DNA of 64,000 bases from Azolla caroliniana (lineage: Eukaryota > Polypodiophyta), in the NCBI GenBank assembly GCA_043228905.1, contig JBHGNT010000009.1, forward strand, positions 5,580,001 through 5,644,000. Direction: 5' to 3'. The notes below the pieces were generated by a model, which was not told the DNA's origin, made no database searches, and saw only the letters and a program-made list of their open reading frames with translations. Position numbers and translations under genes: made by a program. Of this stretch, positions 36,619 to 48,462 are shown one piece after another (position 1 is the stretch's first letter; the number at the start of each line of letters is the position of its first letter).

Positions 36619-39600
36619 AATGAAGAAAGATGAGTGACCGATTGCATCAATCATAAAAGAAGACGAAGAAATCGTGGGAGTAGTCGAAGAAGTGTTCTAT
36701 GGGAGCACACTACAATGGCTTGAAGAGCTTGTGGAAGAGAATAGCCAGGGAGACTGGGTAGTCCGGGTGGAATCGGTCGAGATGTACGAGATCATTGCGA
36801 AAATGGGGCCGGATGCACTCAGCAAAGAAGAAGCAATGGTATGGACAAAATATAAGACCGTAGAAAAGAAGGTGAAATCGTCCGCGGGACTGCTACCCGC
36901 CAATAGCAAACAAAAGAGGAAAGAAGTCTCTAGAGATCCGACACTTCGGAAGTCCGTGGATATCGGACATGCTTTCACAAATGAGACCGGGAAGAAACTT
37001 CGGATCGGTGGAGGTGGGTTCCTCTTACAGAACGAAGAAGAATGATTTCGTGAGATGTTGGAGCAACATGGAAAGCCATTCGCATTCACATCAAGAGAGA
37101 TAGGGTGTGTTGATCCGATGATAGTAGAACCAATGGTGATCTTCTCGATTGATCATGTGTCGTGGAACCTGACGCCGATTCCGGTGCCACGGGCGCATAT
37201 TCCGAAATTCATTGACTTGCTCAAGGAGAAGGTGGCGATGGGGAGTCTAGAGCCATCCAACGATCCGTACTCGAATCGATGGTTTACAGTTCCTAAGAAG
37301 AATGGGTCACTCCGATTCATTCAAGATTTGCAACCGCTGGACAAGGTCACGATCCAGAAATCCGGAGTCGGTCCGATAGTGGAAGAATTAGCGGAAGCGT
37401 TTGCCGGACGCGTGATATACTCCATTGGAGACCTATACTCCAGGTATGACCAATTCCAACTAGTCGTGGAGAGCCGAGATATCACTACAATGCGAACACT
37501 GATAGGATTAGCCTGGATGTGCACGCTACCACAAGGAGCGACAAACTCGATCGCACATATGATGAATGCAATGAACATGGTGCTCTAAGACTGCATTCCG
37601 GTGATAGCAATGTTGTTCGTAGATAACATTCCGATGAAAGGATGTGCGGTGGAAGAAAAAGATGACACTATGGATGATTGAGGATGCCGAAAGTTCATAG
37701 TTGACCATATTCGCGACTACGAGAAAGTGCTACATAAGTTAAAAGATGTGCACCTAACACTCTTCGGAGAGAAATCGGCATTCAAACAAGAAGAGATATT
37801 GGTAGTCGGACATCTATGTGGGCCCTACGGCCGAAGACCGGCACCAGTCAAGATCGATGTGATTCAAGTTATGAAAGAAATATGTGAGTCACAATCCGAA
37901 GTCCGTAGATTTCTTGGTGCATGTGCATTTTATCACATATGGATTCCGCACTATGCACACATTGCGGACCCACTCTATCACTTGCTGTAGAAGGGTAAGA
38001 AGTTCAAATGGAGGCTGGAACATACCAAAGCCATGATGAAGCTCATGAAAACACTATAGAGGGCAGAAGCACTTAAGAAGCCAAACTATGACTGACCGAT
38101 CATAGTGATGGTTAATACAAGTCCAACCGGGATCAGATGGGTCATCAAGCAAGTCGACTCGGATGGTTCGCGATATCCGATCCGATTCGGAGCAAAAGTT
38201 CTCAATGAAAGGCAACGCAGCTATGCACAAGTTAAAAGAGAATTATGGGGAGTTGTGTCGGCGATAAAATCAGATTGAGATTATTTGATCAGAGCTGAAG
38301 TAGTGATCGAAACGTATTGTCTTCTAATACTCGGGATGATGCGGTGTTGTAGGATACCGGATATGGCTATTCTAAGATGGATTGCATATGTAAAGTTGCT
38401 TAATTCAGAGGTACAACACATCTCTGGATAAGATAACGCGGTAGCGGATATGCTGTCAAGGGCACAGTTCGGAGACAACATAGCCGAATCCGCTAATGAA
38501 GAAGTTTCCGAAAACTACTTTACTTTAGACACATATGTCGGGTGAACGTAATCCGAGAATTTCAAGAAGTTGAATACGAGGGAGAAAGCTTGATGATCGG
38601 GAAGGTGCTACAAGAAATCGAGGAATCATTGGACAATATGGAAAAGAGAGCTGAGAACTGAAGTAAGAAGCGCCAAGTCCGGAAGTCTTCTTGAACAATG
38701 GATTAATCTAGAGGGAGCCGAAAAGACTGGATGGCATACCACTGCTGGTAGTCAAAACAAAAGAGCAACGAAATCGAATAATATCTGAATTTCATGAATC
38801 CGATTTGGCTGGACATCGGGGAACATGGACAACATTTGCGAAGATCAAGCAAAAATATTGGTGGAAGAATATGTATAAAGATGTAGCGGAATTCACGGGA
38901 AGTTGCGAGAAATGTCAAATCTACTCTAGAGTTTGACACTGCGATAAATTACATCCGACATTCTCACCGACAATCAACTTTAAATGGATGGTTGACATTG
39001 TGGCCATGGCAATCGGGATCAGACAAAAGAAGTACTTGGTATTAGCTCGGGAAGATCTGATGAACCAAATAGAACGTTGTGCACTATGGAGGAAAACATG
39101 TTTTGCAGTATGCCAATTTCTCTTGGAAGAAGTGTTTCTGCAAGTACGGGTGCGTAGGACAAGTGATTGTGGATCAGGGAGTACTTGACTCTAATAAAGC
39201 TAGGGAATTCTTCGCCAAACATAGACTGCGGTTAACACTAACCACGACATACAATCCGGAAGCCAACGGGAAGATTGAACGAGAACATAGTCCAATCATT
39301 AAAGCACTTGCAAAAGCATGTGACGGAAGGGTGAAGAATTGGCCGCAGATGCTTCCGAATGCACTATCGCACAATGCATAGTTCTATGACCGGTTATATG
39401 CCAGCGGAACTTATGACCTGCCAAGCACCGGTAATGTCGGCAGAAACGGCAATTGCGACAAGGACAATGTTGCGGTGGAAGGAAGAGATGAGCTGGGAAG
39501 AACTACTAGTGGTTCAGATATGACAACTAGAGAGAAGACCGGAAGACATAGCGGAAGCAATATGCCGACAACAGCAAGCACAGTTCCGGAACAAAAGTGG

Positions 39601-39991
39601 ATTCGACACAAAGCACCGTCTATGACCACGGAAGATTGAAGAAGGAGATTGGGTGATAGTCTATGTCAGTAGTTTGGATCATCAACACACAATGATCCGG
39701 AAATTCATTAAAAGGTGGTTTGGACCATACGAAGTTCGAAAAGTTTTCGATAACGGAACCTACCAACTAAGTGAGTTCGATGGAATGTTACTACGGGTGC
39801 CTATAGGGGGGAAATGGGTGAAGATTTTCAAGAAGCGAACTAACGATGAACCCTACGTGACCTTAGATAAGACCCTCAGCGAGGAGCAATTAGACAAAGA
39901 TCACGCTAGTTCAGAAAGTGAGGAAAGTGGGCTAGAATTGATAATCGACATAAGGGGAGAATTTGAGAGTGCTATGGATGAAGGAGAATAA
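36619..39991 (+). pseudogene. Element B pol relic
   Basis: The start retains an ATG, but a short deletion and a TGA follow within ten codons. RT segments (36674-37588) keep VPKKNGSLRFIQDLQP and IGDLYSRYDQF. The catalytic region reads MLFVDNIP where C has FLDD. RNase H, zinc region, integrase core (39079-39381) and GPY/F tail (RWFGPYEVRKVFDNGTYQL, about 39716) are present but broken by many stops. Confidence 0.9.
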
Positions 39992-40046
39992 CAGGCATCG
40001 GAACTTCGGCACATACCGGAGGATGTGCAGGTTCGGAGGGAGTGAG

Positions 40047-40129
40047 TGTCGTAGTGTATTTCGCACACCATGTGAAATATGTAAGAAATAACCGATTAAG
40101 TATGCATAAAGAAATAAAAGAAAATATTA
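40047..40129 (+). repeat. 3' LTR of element B, left piece
   Basis: Begins TGTCGTAGTGTATTTCGCAC directly after polypurine tract GGAGGGAGTGAG and ends where T2 starts. The final TA (40128-40129) is the target base pair duplicated at 49335-49336. Confidence 0.9.
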
Positions 40130-41189
40130 ACACGTTCACGTTCACAAGTGGAAGGATCACGCACAAGTGGAAGGATAAGGACTATTCCATTTGATTTTGG
40201 GGTTTTCAAAACACCTTGATACTAGTATCACACGTTCTCTAAAAATTGATGAAAAAGTTGAAAAATTCACCATTTGGTAAAATTGAAAAATACCAAATTT
40301 TGGTCAAATACGAAAAGTAACTTTGTGTATTTTTAAAGAAAACTAACAACTAATAAGTTTTTAGATCTTAAAGAAATCAAAAGCAGAGGATTTCAAAACA
40401 ATGAACATTTTCATTTCATTGGATAAAATATTGTCTAAATTTGTTACACATAGTTGCACAATAAATACATTTGGGAGTTATTTGCATATATATCATCATT
40501 CTTTTCATGAGAATCACGACTATAGATAATACACAATTGTGACTCTTCCTGCTCATTTTCAAATGTACCAATCAAATCATTGTCTTCACCAAATGGTGTC
40601 TCCAAATTGTGTGTAGTAAATCTTCTTCACCTTCAATCTGAGATACCTTCTAGACTTGGTAATATCTCTTTTATTATGTATATCGTTGTTGTCCTTAAAC
40701 ATCCAACCTTTGTCAGTGTAAAGTCATACACAATGATATCCACCTAACTAATGTCAATGATAGATGTATTACAAAGGTTTAATGCATCATCACGTCCAAA
40801 ACTTTACTAATGCAAAATTGGTACCCTAGCTCATGGCCATCTACATGTGTAGTTATTAATCCCTACCTTGAGTTCTTGCAAGTTTCCTTGTCACCTGAGT
40901 TATGCTCGTGTTGTCATCCTTTGTTCCACATAAATGTTTCTCTATTGTAGATGAACCAAACTATGAAGATCAACATTAAGTGCTTGAAATGGTCATTGAG
41001 AGCCATGAGAATACTTTATAGACCATGTAAATGACATTTGCAAGGTTCAATTACCATTAACACAATTATTAATGGTTTTTTGTTAATCAATGACGCACAT
41101 ATTCACCATAAGGTATCTTATTATGCAACATACATCTTTGCAGTATTGATATGCATCATTTTCTCTTGTAAAAACATAGATTTCAGTAT

Positions 41190-41745
41190 AATTTGAGTTC
41201 ATGTTTAAAAAACCTCTTTTATTTGAAAAACAAGAAGATTTTTAAACATGAACTCGATATGTTGTATCGAGTTGATGTAAAAAACAGACTTTTAATCATA
41301 ATTTCACACAATGTATTGAATTCATGTTTAAAGTTTTTTTTACTGGATTTAAAAAAAATTAATAATAATAAGTTGAGCTTGAGTTCATATAAAAACTAGA
41401 TTTTTTATCACAATTCAATACAATGTATCAAGTTCATGTTTAAAGTATATTTTTCTATTTTTTTTCTATTTTTTTTATGGAAAAATAATAATTTTAAACA
41501 TGAATTCGATACATTGTATCAACTTGTGATGAAAACTCTGGTTTTTTCATCATTTATTACAGCTCCAATTTTTTTTTCAGAAAAAACAACAAAAAACCAA
41601 AATAAATAGAAAGAAAAGCAATTTTTTTTAAAAACCCAAAAATATAGCTTTGAACAAGTTAGCTTTTCATCACGAACTCGATACATTGTATCGAGTTCAT
41701 GTTGAAAAGCTACCTTTTTTACATGAACTCAATACATTGTGATTT
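41190..41745. repeat. Palindromic repeat cluster within T2
   Basis: A motif with arms GAACTCGATACA and TGTATCGAGTTC around a single base is perfect at 41674-41698. Degenerate copies or half-copies lie near 41205, 41250, 41310, 41370, 41425, 41500 and 41725. Spacing is roughly 60-100 bp in AT-rich DNA. These could be transposase-binding or structure-forming subterminal repeats. Confidence 0.8.
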
Positions 41746-41977
41746 TCTTTAAGTTAACTACATTTCATATAAGAGGTAACATTTAAACATTTACTTAAAA
41801 ACTATTCAATTTTAGAAATTATCATTTCGAAACTTGTTAAATCTCAAAAAATTAGCAAATTTACATGCTATTTAAAACATGTGATATTGGTGTATCAAGT
41901 TTTTGAAAATTGTCTAAAATCGGAAGATTATAAAGGAATCTATAAATGGAATGCACGATCCTTACACTTGTGAACGC

Positions 41978-42782
41978 TGTCGTAGTGTAGGTTGCACACT
42001 ATGTGGAAATTATATTTTTGTCCCTCTGGATAGAAAATGGAGTGCTCGGTGAGAAACGGAAGAAAACGGCATACCGGCAAGGAGGAAAACCGGCATACCG
42101 GCAAGGAGGAAAACGGCATACCGGCAAATGTAAAAAGAAAGAGACATAAATGTAAAAAGAAAGGAAATACTCACTACTGCGCAGGGCGTGATTCGAACTC
42201 TGCACCTCCACGTTGACAAACCCCAACCTTACCATTACATTAACTTATCTTAAGTGTTTTAAATATAGATTTAATACGTATAAGACCTTTATTTATGCAT
42301 ACCTTTATTAAAAGGTAAATCGTGTATTTTTTTAATATATGAAAAAGAAAAACACGAGACACTAAAAATAACTCATGCACATCTAGCGTGCATGAGCCCT
42401 ATACTTAGGAAATAAAAAAGCATCACATGCACATTTAGTGACATGAACACTTTTTGTAAAAAAAAAAGCATGAAGCCATGCTTAGCTCTTCCTCCCTTAT
42501 ATAAGGAGGAGAGAAATATGTAAAGGGTTGTTGATTTTTTTGGATTAAGAATTAATCAATACAAAAATTATTCGTGGGATTCACGATTTATACGTCTACT
42601 TCTCTCTTAACACCCTAAGTACCAATTAATATAGTATACTCGTGTGATTCACGAGTTTCTTATCTTTCTCTTTGCTATTTACTCATAATTAATCTCTATC
42701 TCACGAACTTTTTTCTCCTAGTCCAAGACCTCTGTGGTTCCCACCCGACTCACGCAACGATCCGGAGCCGAAAGGCACGACA
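41978..42782 (+). repeat. 5' LTR of element C
   Basis: 805 bp, TGTCG...CGACA. Contains three units of the GAGGAAAACGGCATACCGGC minisatellite (about 42058-42129). A self-complementary promoter-like block, CCTCCCTTATATAAGGAGG, lies near 42491. Two hairpins are present: TTCGTG-GGATT-CACGA (about 42570) and ACTCGTG-TGATT-CACGAGT (42638-42656). Confidence 0.96.
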
Positions 42783-42786
42783 CAGT

Positions 42787-42804
42787 TGGTGAACCCGACG
42801 TGAA
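42787..42804 (+). other. Primer-binding site matching tRNA-Trp (element C)
   Basis: TGGTGAACCCGACGTGAA starts four bases after the LTR. Its reverse complement, TTCACGTCGGGTTCACCA, fits the 3' end of plant cytosolic tRNA-Trp plus CCA as I remember it. The same site follows the LTR of element B. Confidence 0.75.
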
Positions 42805-42820
42805 AACGGGTGGCAAGGAG

Positions 42821-44860
42821 ATGGAGGCTCAACAAGCTAACAATATGATGGCGATGTTCGAACGGATGCTTCAAGAACAACGCACGATGTCGGAGATTTC
42901 GGCATCAGTAGAGCGGCTCGTGCAACGCAACGGGCAATTTAATGGTAAGGATGTGTCGCGATATTTGCAGGACTACAAGGCGGAGATGCTCCGGTGCCGG
43001 GCTTCGGAAGGACTGCAAGTGACATCCTTTAACCGGGTGGCGACCGACGGGCTTCAAGGGAGTATCCACGGGTTGCAACAACAAAATCCGACGTGGGAAG
43101 CATTCGAAGAGGCGTTAAAGACCACGTTTGCCATCGAGGACTCCTCCAAGGCAACGCGGAGGGGATTCGAGGATTGGGTGGAAACGTCAGGTAAGGGGTT
43201 GAAGGTCCTCGAAGTGTTTTCGACATTCGAAAGTCGGTTCGGGAGGTTGTCCGCGAGAGATCAAACTATACTGGCGCCGGACAAAGTCATCATGTTTTTG
43301 CGAGCTGTGGACGTCCGGGACCGGAAAGATCTCGGAGTGCTTCTTGAGGACGCGACCACCGAAAGCGGCCTCACCGAAACATGGGAAAGCGTGCGGGATA
43401 TCATCGCGCGGTACACGAAGAGGGGGCAATGGCTTGCCAACGAAGAAAAGAGGGTTTCGGAACCGATTCCGAAACCGAGAACGGGACTGGAAGACCATCA
43501 ACCGAGGGCTCGGGAGATTACAGCCGAGAAGGGAGTCGACGCGTCTACGGTGGAGCAGCTGCTGAAGGAGATGGAGAATCTAAAGATCGCGATGGTGAAG
43601 AAGTCGGATGACCGCCCCACAAGCTCCAAATATACGGATCGACGGTGCATATGGTGCGACAGCGCCGAACACGATCGGAGGGATTGCGACGACCATAAGG
43701 AGGCGCTACGACGGGATCTCATCTACTACGAGGGAAACCGGATTCATTCGATGGACTCTCGGAAGCCACTCCGACCGAACTTCCGGAAAGGCGGCATGAA
43801 GAAGGTGCTCGAGGAGGAGTTAGCGGCAAGAAGCAACTATGCGACAACCGCGGGAATATGTGTCGGGGAGTCATCGGGAGCGAAGGCGTCTTTCTGGCCG
43901 GAGGTGCTAGGAAACACTGAGAAAACCGACTCCAACGATATCCGAAACACCGCGGAAGGCGTCCGGGAAGCTACGGGATGGGAGTGCCCTGTCGACAAGA
44001 ATAGCATATACGCCCTGTGTCAATTACATGAGGTGTATGTGGACGAGAAACGACGGCGCACGGAGGATGCGGCCGGACCATCGAAGATACCGGAAAGCTG
44101 GAACTCCGGAGGTAAGGGAAAAGAAAAGGCGACTCCGGCATTCAAGCTCGCCTCGGACATAGAACAACAAACCGACTTGAAAAGAGTGTTCGAGGAAAGA
44201 ATCTTGGATAGCCGGGTAGATTTTTCGCTGCGGGAACTACTCGGAATAGCGAAGAAGGAGTTTCACGATCTTCTCGTGGATCTCGTGAAAAGGAAGAGAC
44301 AAAGTACGGAGGAAAATGCTCCAAGGGTGAATGCAAATACTGTTTCAATGAACGACACCGAAGTGGAAGGCGAAATTCCGAACTCCCACTATACAAGGCC
44401 ACACTGGGCACGTGCGACTACGGAGACTCCGGTCCGAATCGGCAACATCAAAGAACCCGTGCTAGCATTGATTGATCACGGATCGGAGATCAACTTGATG
44501 TCCAAGGAGTTCTACCGAAAGGGGAAGTGGCCTATAAACACCAACCATGGATGGAAGATTCGGGCAGCCACGAAAACGACGGAAGACCTATTTGCGGCTT
44601 GTCCGGATGTGACGGTAAAGATCGGGGATGTAGAAATTGACCAAAATTTCTTTGTGCAGGATGAGGTTTCACATTCTGTCATCCTCGGCCAACCCTTTAT
44701 CACGGCTTCACGGATGGAGACGAAGGTGCTCGATAGTGGTGCGGCTTTTGCGCGAATTCGGAGCCAAAACGGAGGGAAATCCGTCCAATTCCTAACGGTG
44801 CCGGCAAATCACGAAAGGAACAAGAGGGAACTCTTGTCCCAAGTGAGAATGGATTTTTAA
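42821..44860 (+). CDS. Gag-protease polyprotein of element C
   Basis: 679 residues from the first ATG in frame, 39 bp after the LTR; the frame is open further upstream but without an ATG. Gag forms the virus-like particle and protease processes it. An N-terminal coiled coil (FERMLQEQRTMSEISASVER) is followed by a capsid-like region (to about residue 200). The CCHC zinc knuckle CIWCDSAEHDRRDC is at residues 276-289. The retropepsin-type protease has ALIDHGSEINLM with the catalytic Asp at about 552 and ILGQPF downstream. DHG replaces the usual DTG/DSG, and element B has the same, so it is a family trait. The ORF ends in TAA, and pol lies downstream in another frame. Confidence 0.93.
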   Translation: MEAQQANNMMAMFERMLQEQRTMSEISASVERLVQRNGQFNGKDVSRYLQDYKAEMLRCRASEGLQVTSFNRVATDGLQGSIHGLQQQNPTWEAFEEALKTTFAIEDSSKATRRGFEDWVETSGKGLKVLEVFSTFESRFGRLSARDQTILAPDKVIMFLRAVDVRDRKDLGVLLEDATTESGLTETWESVRDIIARYTKRGQWLANEEKRVSEPIPKPRTGLEDHQPRAREITAEKGVDASTVEQLLKEMENLKIAMVKKSDDRPTSSKYTDRRCIWCDSAEHDRRDCDDHKEALRRDLIYYEGNRIHSMDSRKPLRPNFRKGGMKKVLEEELAARSNYATTAGICVGESSGAKASFWPEVLGNTEKTDSNDIRNTAEGVREATGWECPVDKNSIYALCQLHEVYVDEKRRRTEDAAGPSKIPESWNSGGKGKEKATPAFKLASDIEQQTDLKRVFEERILDSRVDFSLRELLGIAKKEFHDLLVDLVKRKRQSTEENAPRVNANTVSMNDTEVEGEIPNSHYTRPHWARATTETPVRIGNIKEPVLALIDHGSEINLMSKEFYRKGKWPINTNHGWKIRAATKTTEDLFAACPDVTVKIGDVEIDQNFFVQDEVSHSVILGQPFITASRMETKVLDSGAAFARIRSQNGGKSVQFLTVPANHERNKRELLSQVRMDF

Positions 44861-44876
44861 AGCGGACTGTTGCGGA

Positions 44877-44914
44877 GTGGGGAAGTGATAGTCCGAGAAG
44901 CCCTGATACCCCAC
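44877..44914 (+). promoter_or_regulatory. Conserved hairpin in the gag-pol spacer
   Basis: GTGGGG (44877-44882) can pair with CCCCAC (44909-44914) around a 26-base loop, 17 bp after the gag-protease stop and 80 bp before the pol ATG. Element B has the same stem in the same place. With pol out of frame, this spacer must allow separate pol expression by reinitiation, internal entry or splicing. A role for the hairpin is inference. Confidence 0.5.
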
Positions 44915-44994
44915 ACAGGAAGAAAACTCTCGGAGCAAAACAAGTACGAATCGGCCCGGATGGGGCATCTACGTACACGGCCGTAACCGGAGGA

Positions 44995-47900
44995 ATGAAG
45001 AAACAATACCGACAAGTGGAGGATAAGTTACGGTCGGCATCAATAATAAAAGAAGACGAAGAAATCGTGGGAGTGATCGAGGAAGTGTTCTATGGGAATA
45101 CACTACAACGGCTTGAAGAGCTTGCGAAAGATAAAAGCCAAGGGAACCGGGTAGTCCCGGTGGAATCGGTCGAGATGTACGAGATCGTTGCGAAAATGGG
45201 GCCGGATGCGCTCCGCAAAGAAGAAGCAATGGTAAGTACGAAATACAAGACCGTGGAGAAGAAGGTGAAACCGGCCGCGGGACCACTACCCGCCGATAGC
45301 GAACAAAAGAGGAAAGAAGTCTCGGGAGATCCGACACTTCGGAAGACCGTGGATATCGGACATGCCTTCACAGATGAGACCCGGAAGAAACTTCGGATCG
45401 GTGGAGGTGGGTTCCTCTTACAAGAAGAAGAAAAACGGTTTCGAGAGATGTTGGAGCAACATGGCAAAGCATTCGCGTTCACATCGAGGGAGATCGGGTG
45501 CATTGATCCAAAGATAGTGGAGCCGATGGTGATTTTCACGATTGATCATGTACCGTGGAACCTGAAGCCGATTCCGGTGCCACGGGCGCATATTCCGAAA
45601 GTCATCGACTTGCTCAAGGAGAAGGTAGCGATGGGGATTCTAGAGCCATCAAGTGCTCCGTACTCAAATCGATGGTTTACGGTTCCGAAGAAGAATGGGT
45701 CACTCCGATTCATCCAAGACTTGCAACCGGTGAACAAGGTCACGATCCGGAACTCGGGAGTCGGTCCGATAGTGGACGAATTCGCGGAAGCTTTTGCCGG
45801 ACGTGCGATATACTCCATCGGGGACCTATACTCGGGGTATGACCAATTCCAACTAGCCGTGGAGAGCCGAGACATCACTACCATGCGGACACCGATAGGA
45901 CTAGTTCGAATGTGCACACTACCACAAGGAGCGACAAACTCGGTTGCACATATGATGAACGCGATGAACAAGGTGCTTCGAGATTGCATCCCGGAGATAA
46001 CGATGCCGTTTCTAGATGACATTCCGATGAAAGGATGCGCGGTGGAAGAAAAAGATGAGACTATGGATGATCGGGGATGCCGAAAGTTCGTGGTCGACCA
46101 TATTCATGATTGCGAGAAAGTGTTGCGAAAGCTAGAAGATGTGCACCTAACACTTTCCGGGGAGAAATCGGCATTCGGGCAAGAAGAAATATTGGTGGTC
46201 GGACATCTATGTGGACCCTACGGCCGAAGACCGTCACCAACAAAGATCGATGCGATTCAAGCTATGAAGGAAGTATGTGAGTCAACATCGGAAGTCCGAA
46301 GGTTTCTGGGTGCGTGTGCATTCTATCACATATGGATTCCGCACTATGCACATATAGCGGACCCGCTCTATCACTTGTTGCGGAAAGGTAAGAAATTCGA
46401 GTGGAAACCGGAACACACTAAAGCCATGAGGAAGCTCAAGAAGACACTATGGAGGGCGGAGTCACTTAAGAAGCCAAGCTACGAGCGGCCAATCATAGTA
46501 ACGGTTGATACAAGTCCAACCGGTATCGGGTGGGTCATCAATCAAGCCGACTCGGATGGTTCGCGGTATCCGATCCGATTTGGAGCAAAGGTCCTCAACG
46601 AAAGGCAACGCGGATATGCACAAGTCAAAAGAGAATTGTGGGGAGTCGTGTCGGCGATAAAATCAGATCGGGATTATTTGATCGGAGCTGAAGTGGTGAT
46701 CGAGACGGATTGTCTTCCGATACTCGGGATGATGCGGTGTTGTACGATACCGGATGTGGCTATGCTAAGGTGGATTGCATATGTCAAGTCACTTAATCCG
46801 GAGGTTCGACACATCTCGGGGAAGGACAACGCGGTAGCGGACATGTTATCGAGGGCGCGGTTTGAAGACGACATTACCGAATCAGATAATGAAGAAGTTT
46901 CCGAAGACTACTTCACGTCAGAACACATATGCCGAGTGAACGTGATCCGAGAATTCCGGGAAGAAGAATACGAGGGGGAAACCTTGATGATCGGGAAGAT
47001 GCTACAAGAGGTCGAGGATTCAACCAATGATAAAGAAAGGAGAGCCGAGATCCGAAGGATGAAGAGGCAAGTCCAAAAGTTCTTCTTGGAAAACGGTTTA
47101 ATATGGAGGACGCCGAAAAGACCGGATGGGATACCACTTCGAGTAGTCGGGACGAAAGAGCAACGAAACCGGATAATGTCCGAGTTCCACGAATCCGATT
47201 AGGCTGGACATCGAGGAACATGGGCAACTTTTGTGAAAATCAAGCAAAGATATTGGTGGAAGAACATGTATAAAGATGTCGCGGAGTTCACAGAAAGCTG
47301 CGAGAAATGTCAAGTCTACTCCGGGGTCCGACACCGAGATGAGCTGCATCCGACATTCTCACCGACAATCAACTTCAAGTGGATGGTCGACATTGTAGCT
47401 ATGCCGACCGGGATTGGACAAAAGAAATACTTGGTGTTAGCTCGAGAAGATCTCACAAACCAAGTTGAAGGTCGGGCGCTTCGGAGGAAAACGTGTGCCG
47501 CGGTGTGCCAATTTCTTTTGGAAGAAGTGTTTTGTAGGTACGGCTGCGTAGGACAAGTGATTGCGGACCGGGGAGAACTCGACTCGGACAAAGCTAGGGG
47601 ATTCTTCGCCAAACATGGAGTTCGGTTAACGTTGACAACGGCCTACAATCCGGAGGCCAACGGGAAGATCGAACGAGGACATAGTCCGATCGTGAAAGCA
47701 CTTGCGAAGGCATGCGACGGAAGGGTGAAGGATTGGCCACAAATGCTTCCGTATGCACTATGGGCGGATCGGACGACGCATAGCTCCGTGACCGGTTACA
47801 TGCCGGCAGAACTCATGACCGGACAAGCACCGGTAATGCCAACGGAAACCGCAATCGCGACATGGTCAATACTACCGTGGAAGGAAGAGATGAGCCGGGA

Positions 47901-48462
47901 AGAACTACTAGCGGTCCGGATACGACAACTGGAGGGAAGACCGAAAGATGTAGCGGAAGCGTCACGCCGACAACAAGAAGCACGGTTCCGGAACAAAAGC
48001 CGGTTCGACACAAAGCACCGACTACGACCGAGGAGGATTGAAGAAGGAGATTGGGTGATCGTCTATGATAGTAGCTTGGACCATCAACATACAACGATGC
48101 GGAAATTCGCGAAAAGGTGGTTCGGGCCGTACGAGGTTCGGAAGGTCTTCGACAACGGGACGTACCAACTGTCCGAGTTGGATGGAACAATACTACGAGT
48201 GCCTATAGCCGGGAAGCGGGTGAAGATTTTCAAGAAGCGGACCGACGACAAACCTTATGTGATCCAAGTCGAGGCCGACAACGAGGAGCAATCGGACGAA
48301 GACCACAATGATGCGGGAAGCGAAGAAAGTGGATTACAACTCATAGTCGACATAAGGGGAGAATCGGAGGAAGCTTCGGATGAAGACGGATACGAAGAAT
48401 CAAGAACTTCGGCACATACCGGAGGATGTGCGGGTTTGGAGGGGGCGAGTGTCGTAGTGTAG
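44995..48462 (+). pseudogene. Pol polyprotein of element C with one nonsense codon
   Basis: 1155 codons plus stop in one frame, except TAG at codon 736 (47200-47202). RT has VPKKNGSLRFIQDLQPVNK, IGDLYSGYDQF and catalytic FLDD (about 46013). RNase H has VTVDTSPTGIGW, the KRELWGV Glu and ETDCLPIL. The integrase zinc region is HESD-stop-AGHRG...CEKC. The integrase core has MVDIVAMP, IADRGELD and NPEANGKIER. The GPY/F module is RWFGPYEVRKVFDNGTYQL (about 48119), then an acidic tail without a chromodomain. The stop lies between the two zinc-binding His residues. Element A has Trp (TGG) and element B Leu (TTG) there. Truncation would leave RT and RNase H but no integrase. Confidence 0.93.
48438..48449 (+). 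other. Polypurine tract of element C
   Basis: GGAGGGGGCGAG lies directly before the 3' LTR and primes plus-strand DNA synthesis in such elements. It overlaps the last codons of pol. Confidence 0.88.

Noticed and set aside
40126-40133. piggyBac-type TTAA target duplication for T2
   Set aside because: TTAA fits the first copy, but the right flank of the second copy (50430) reads TTAT. TA with a one-base-longer inverted repeat fits both.
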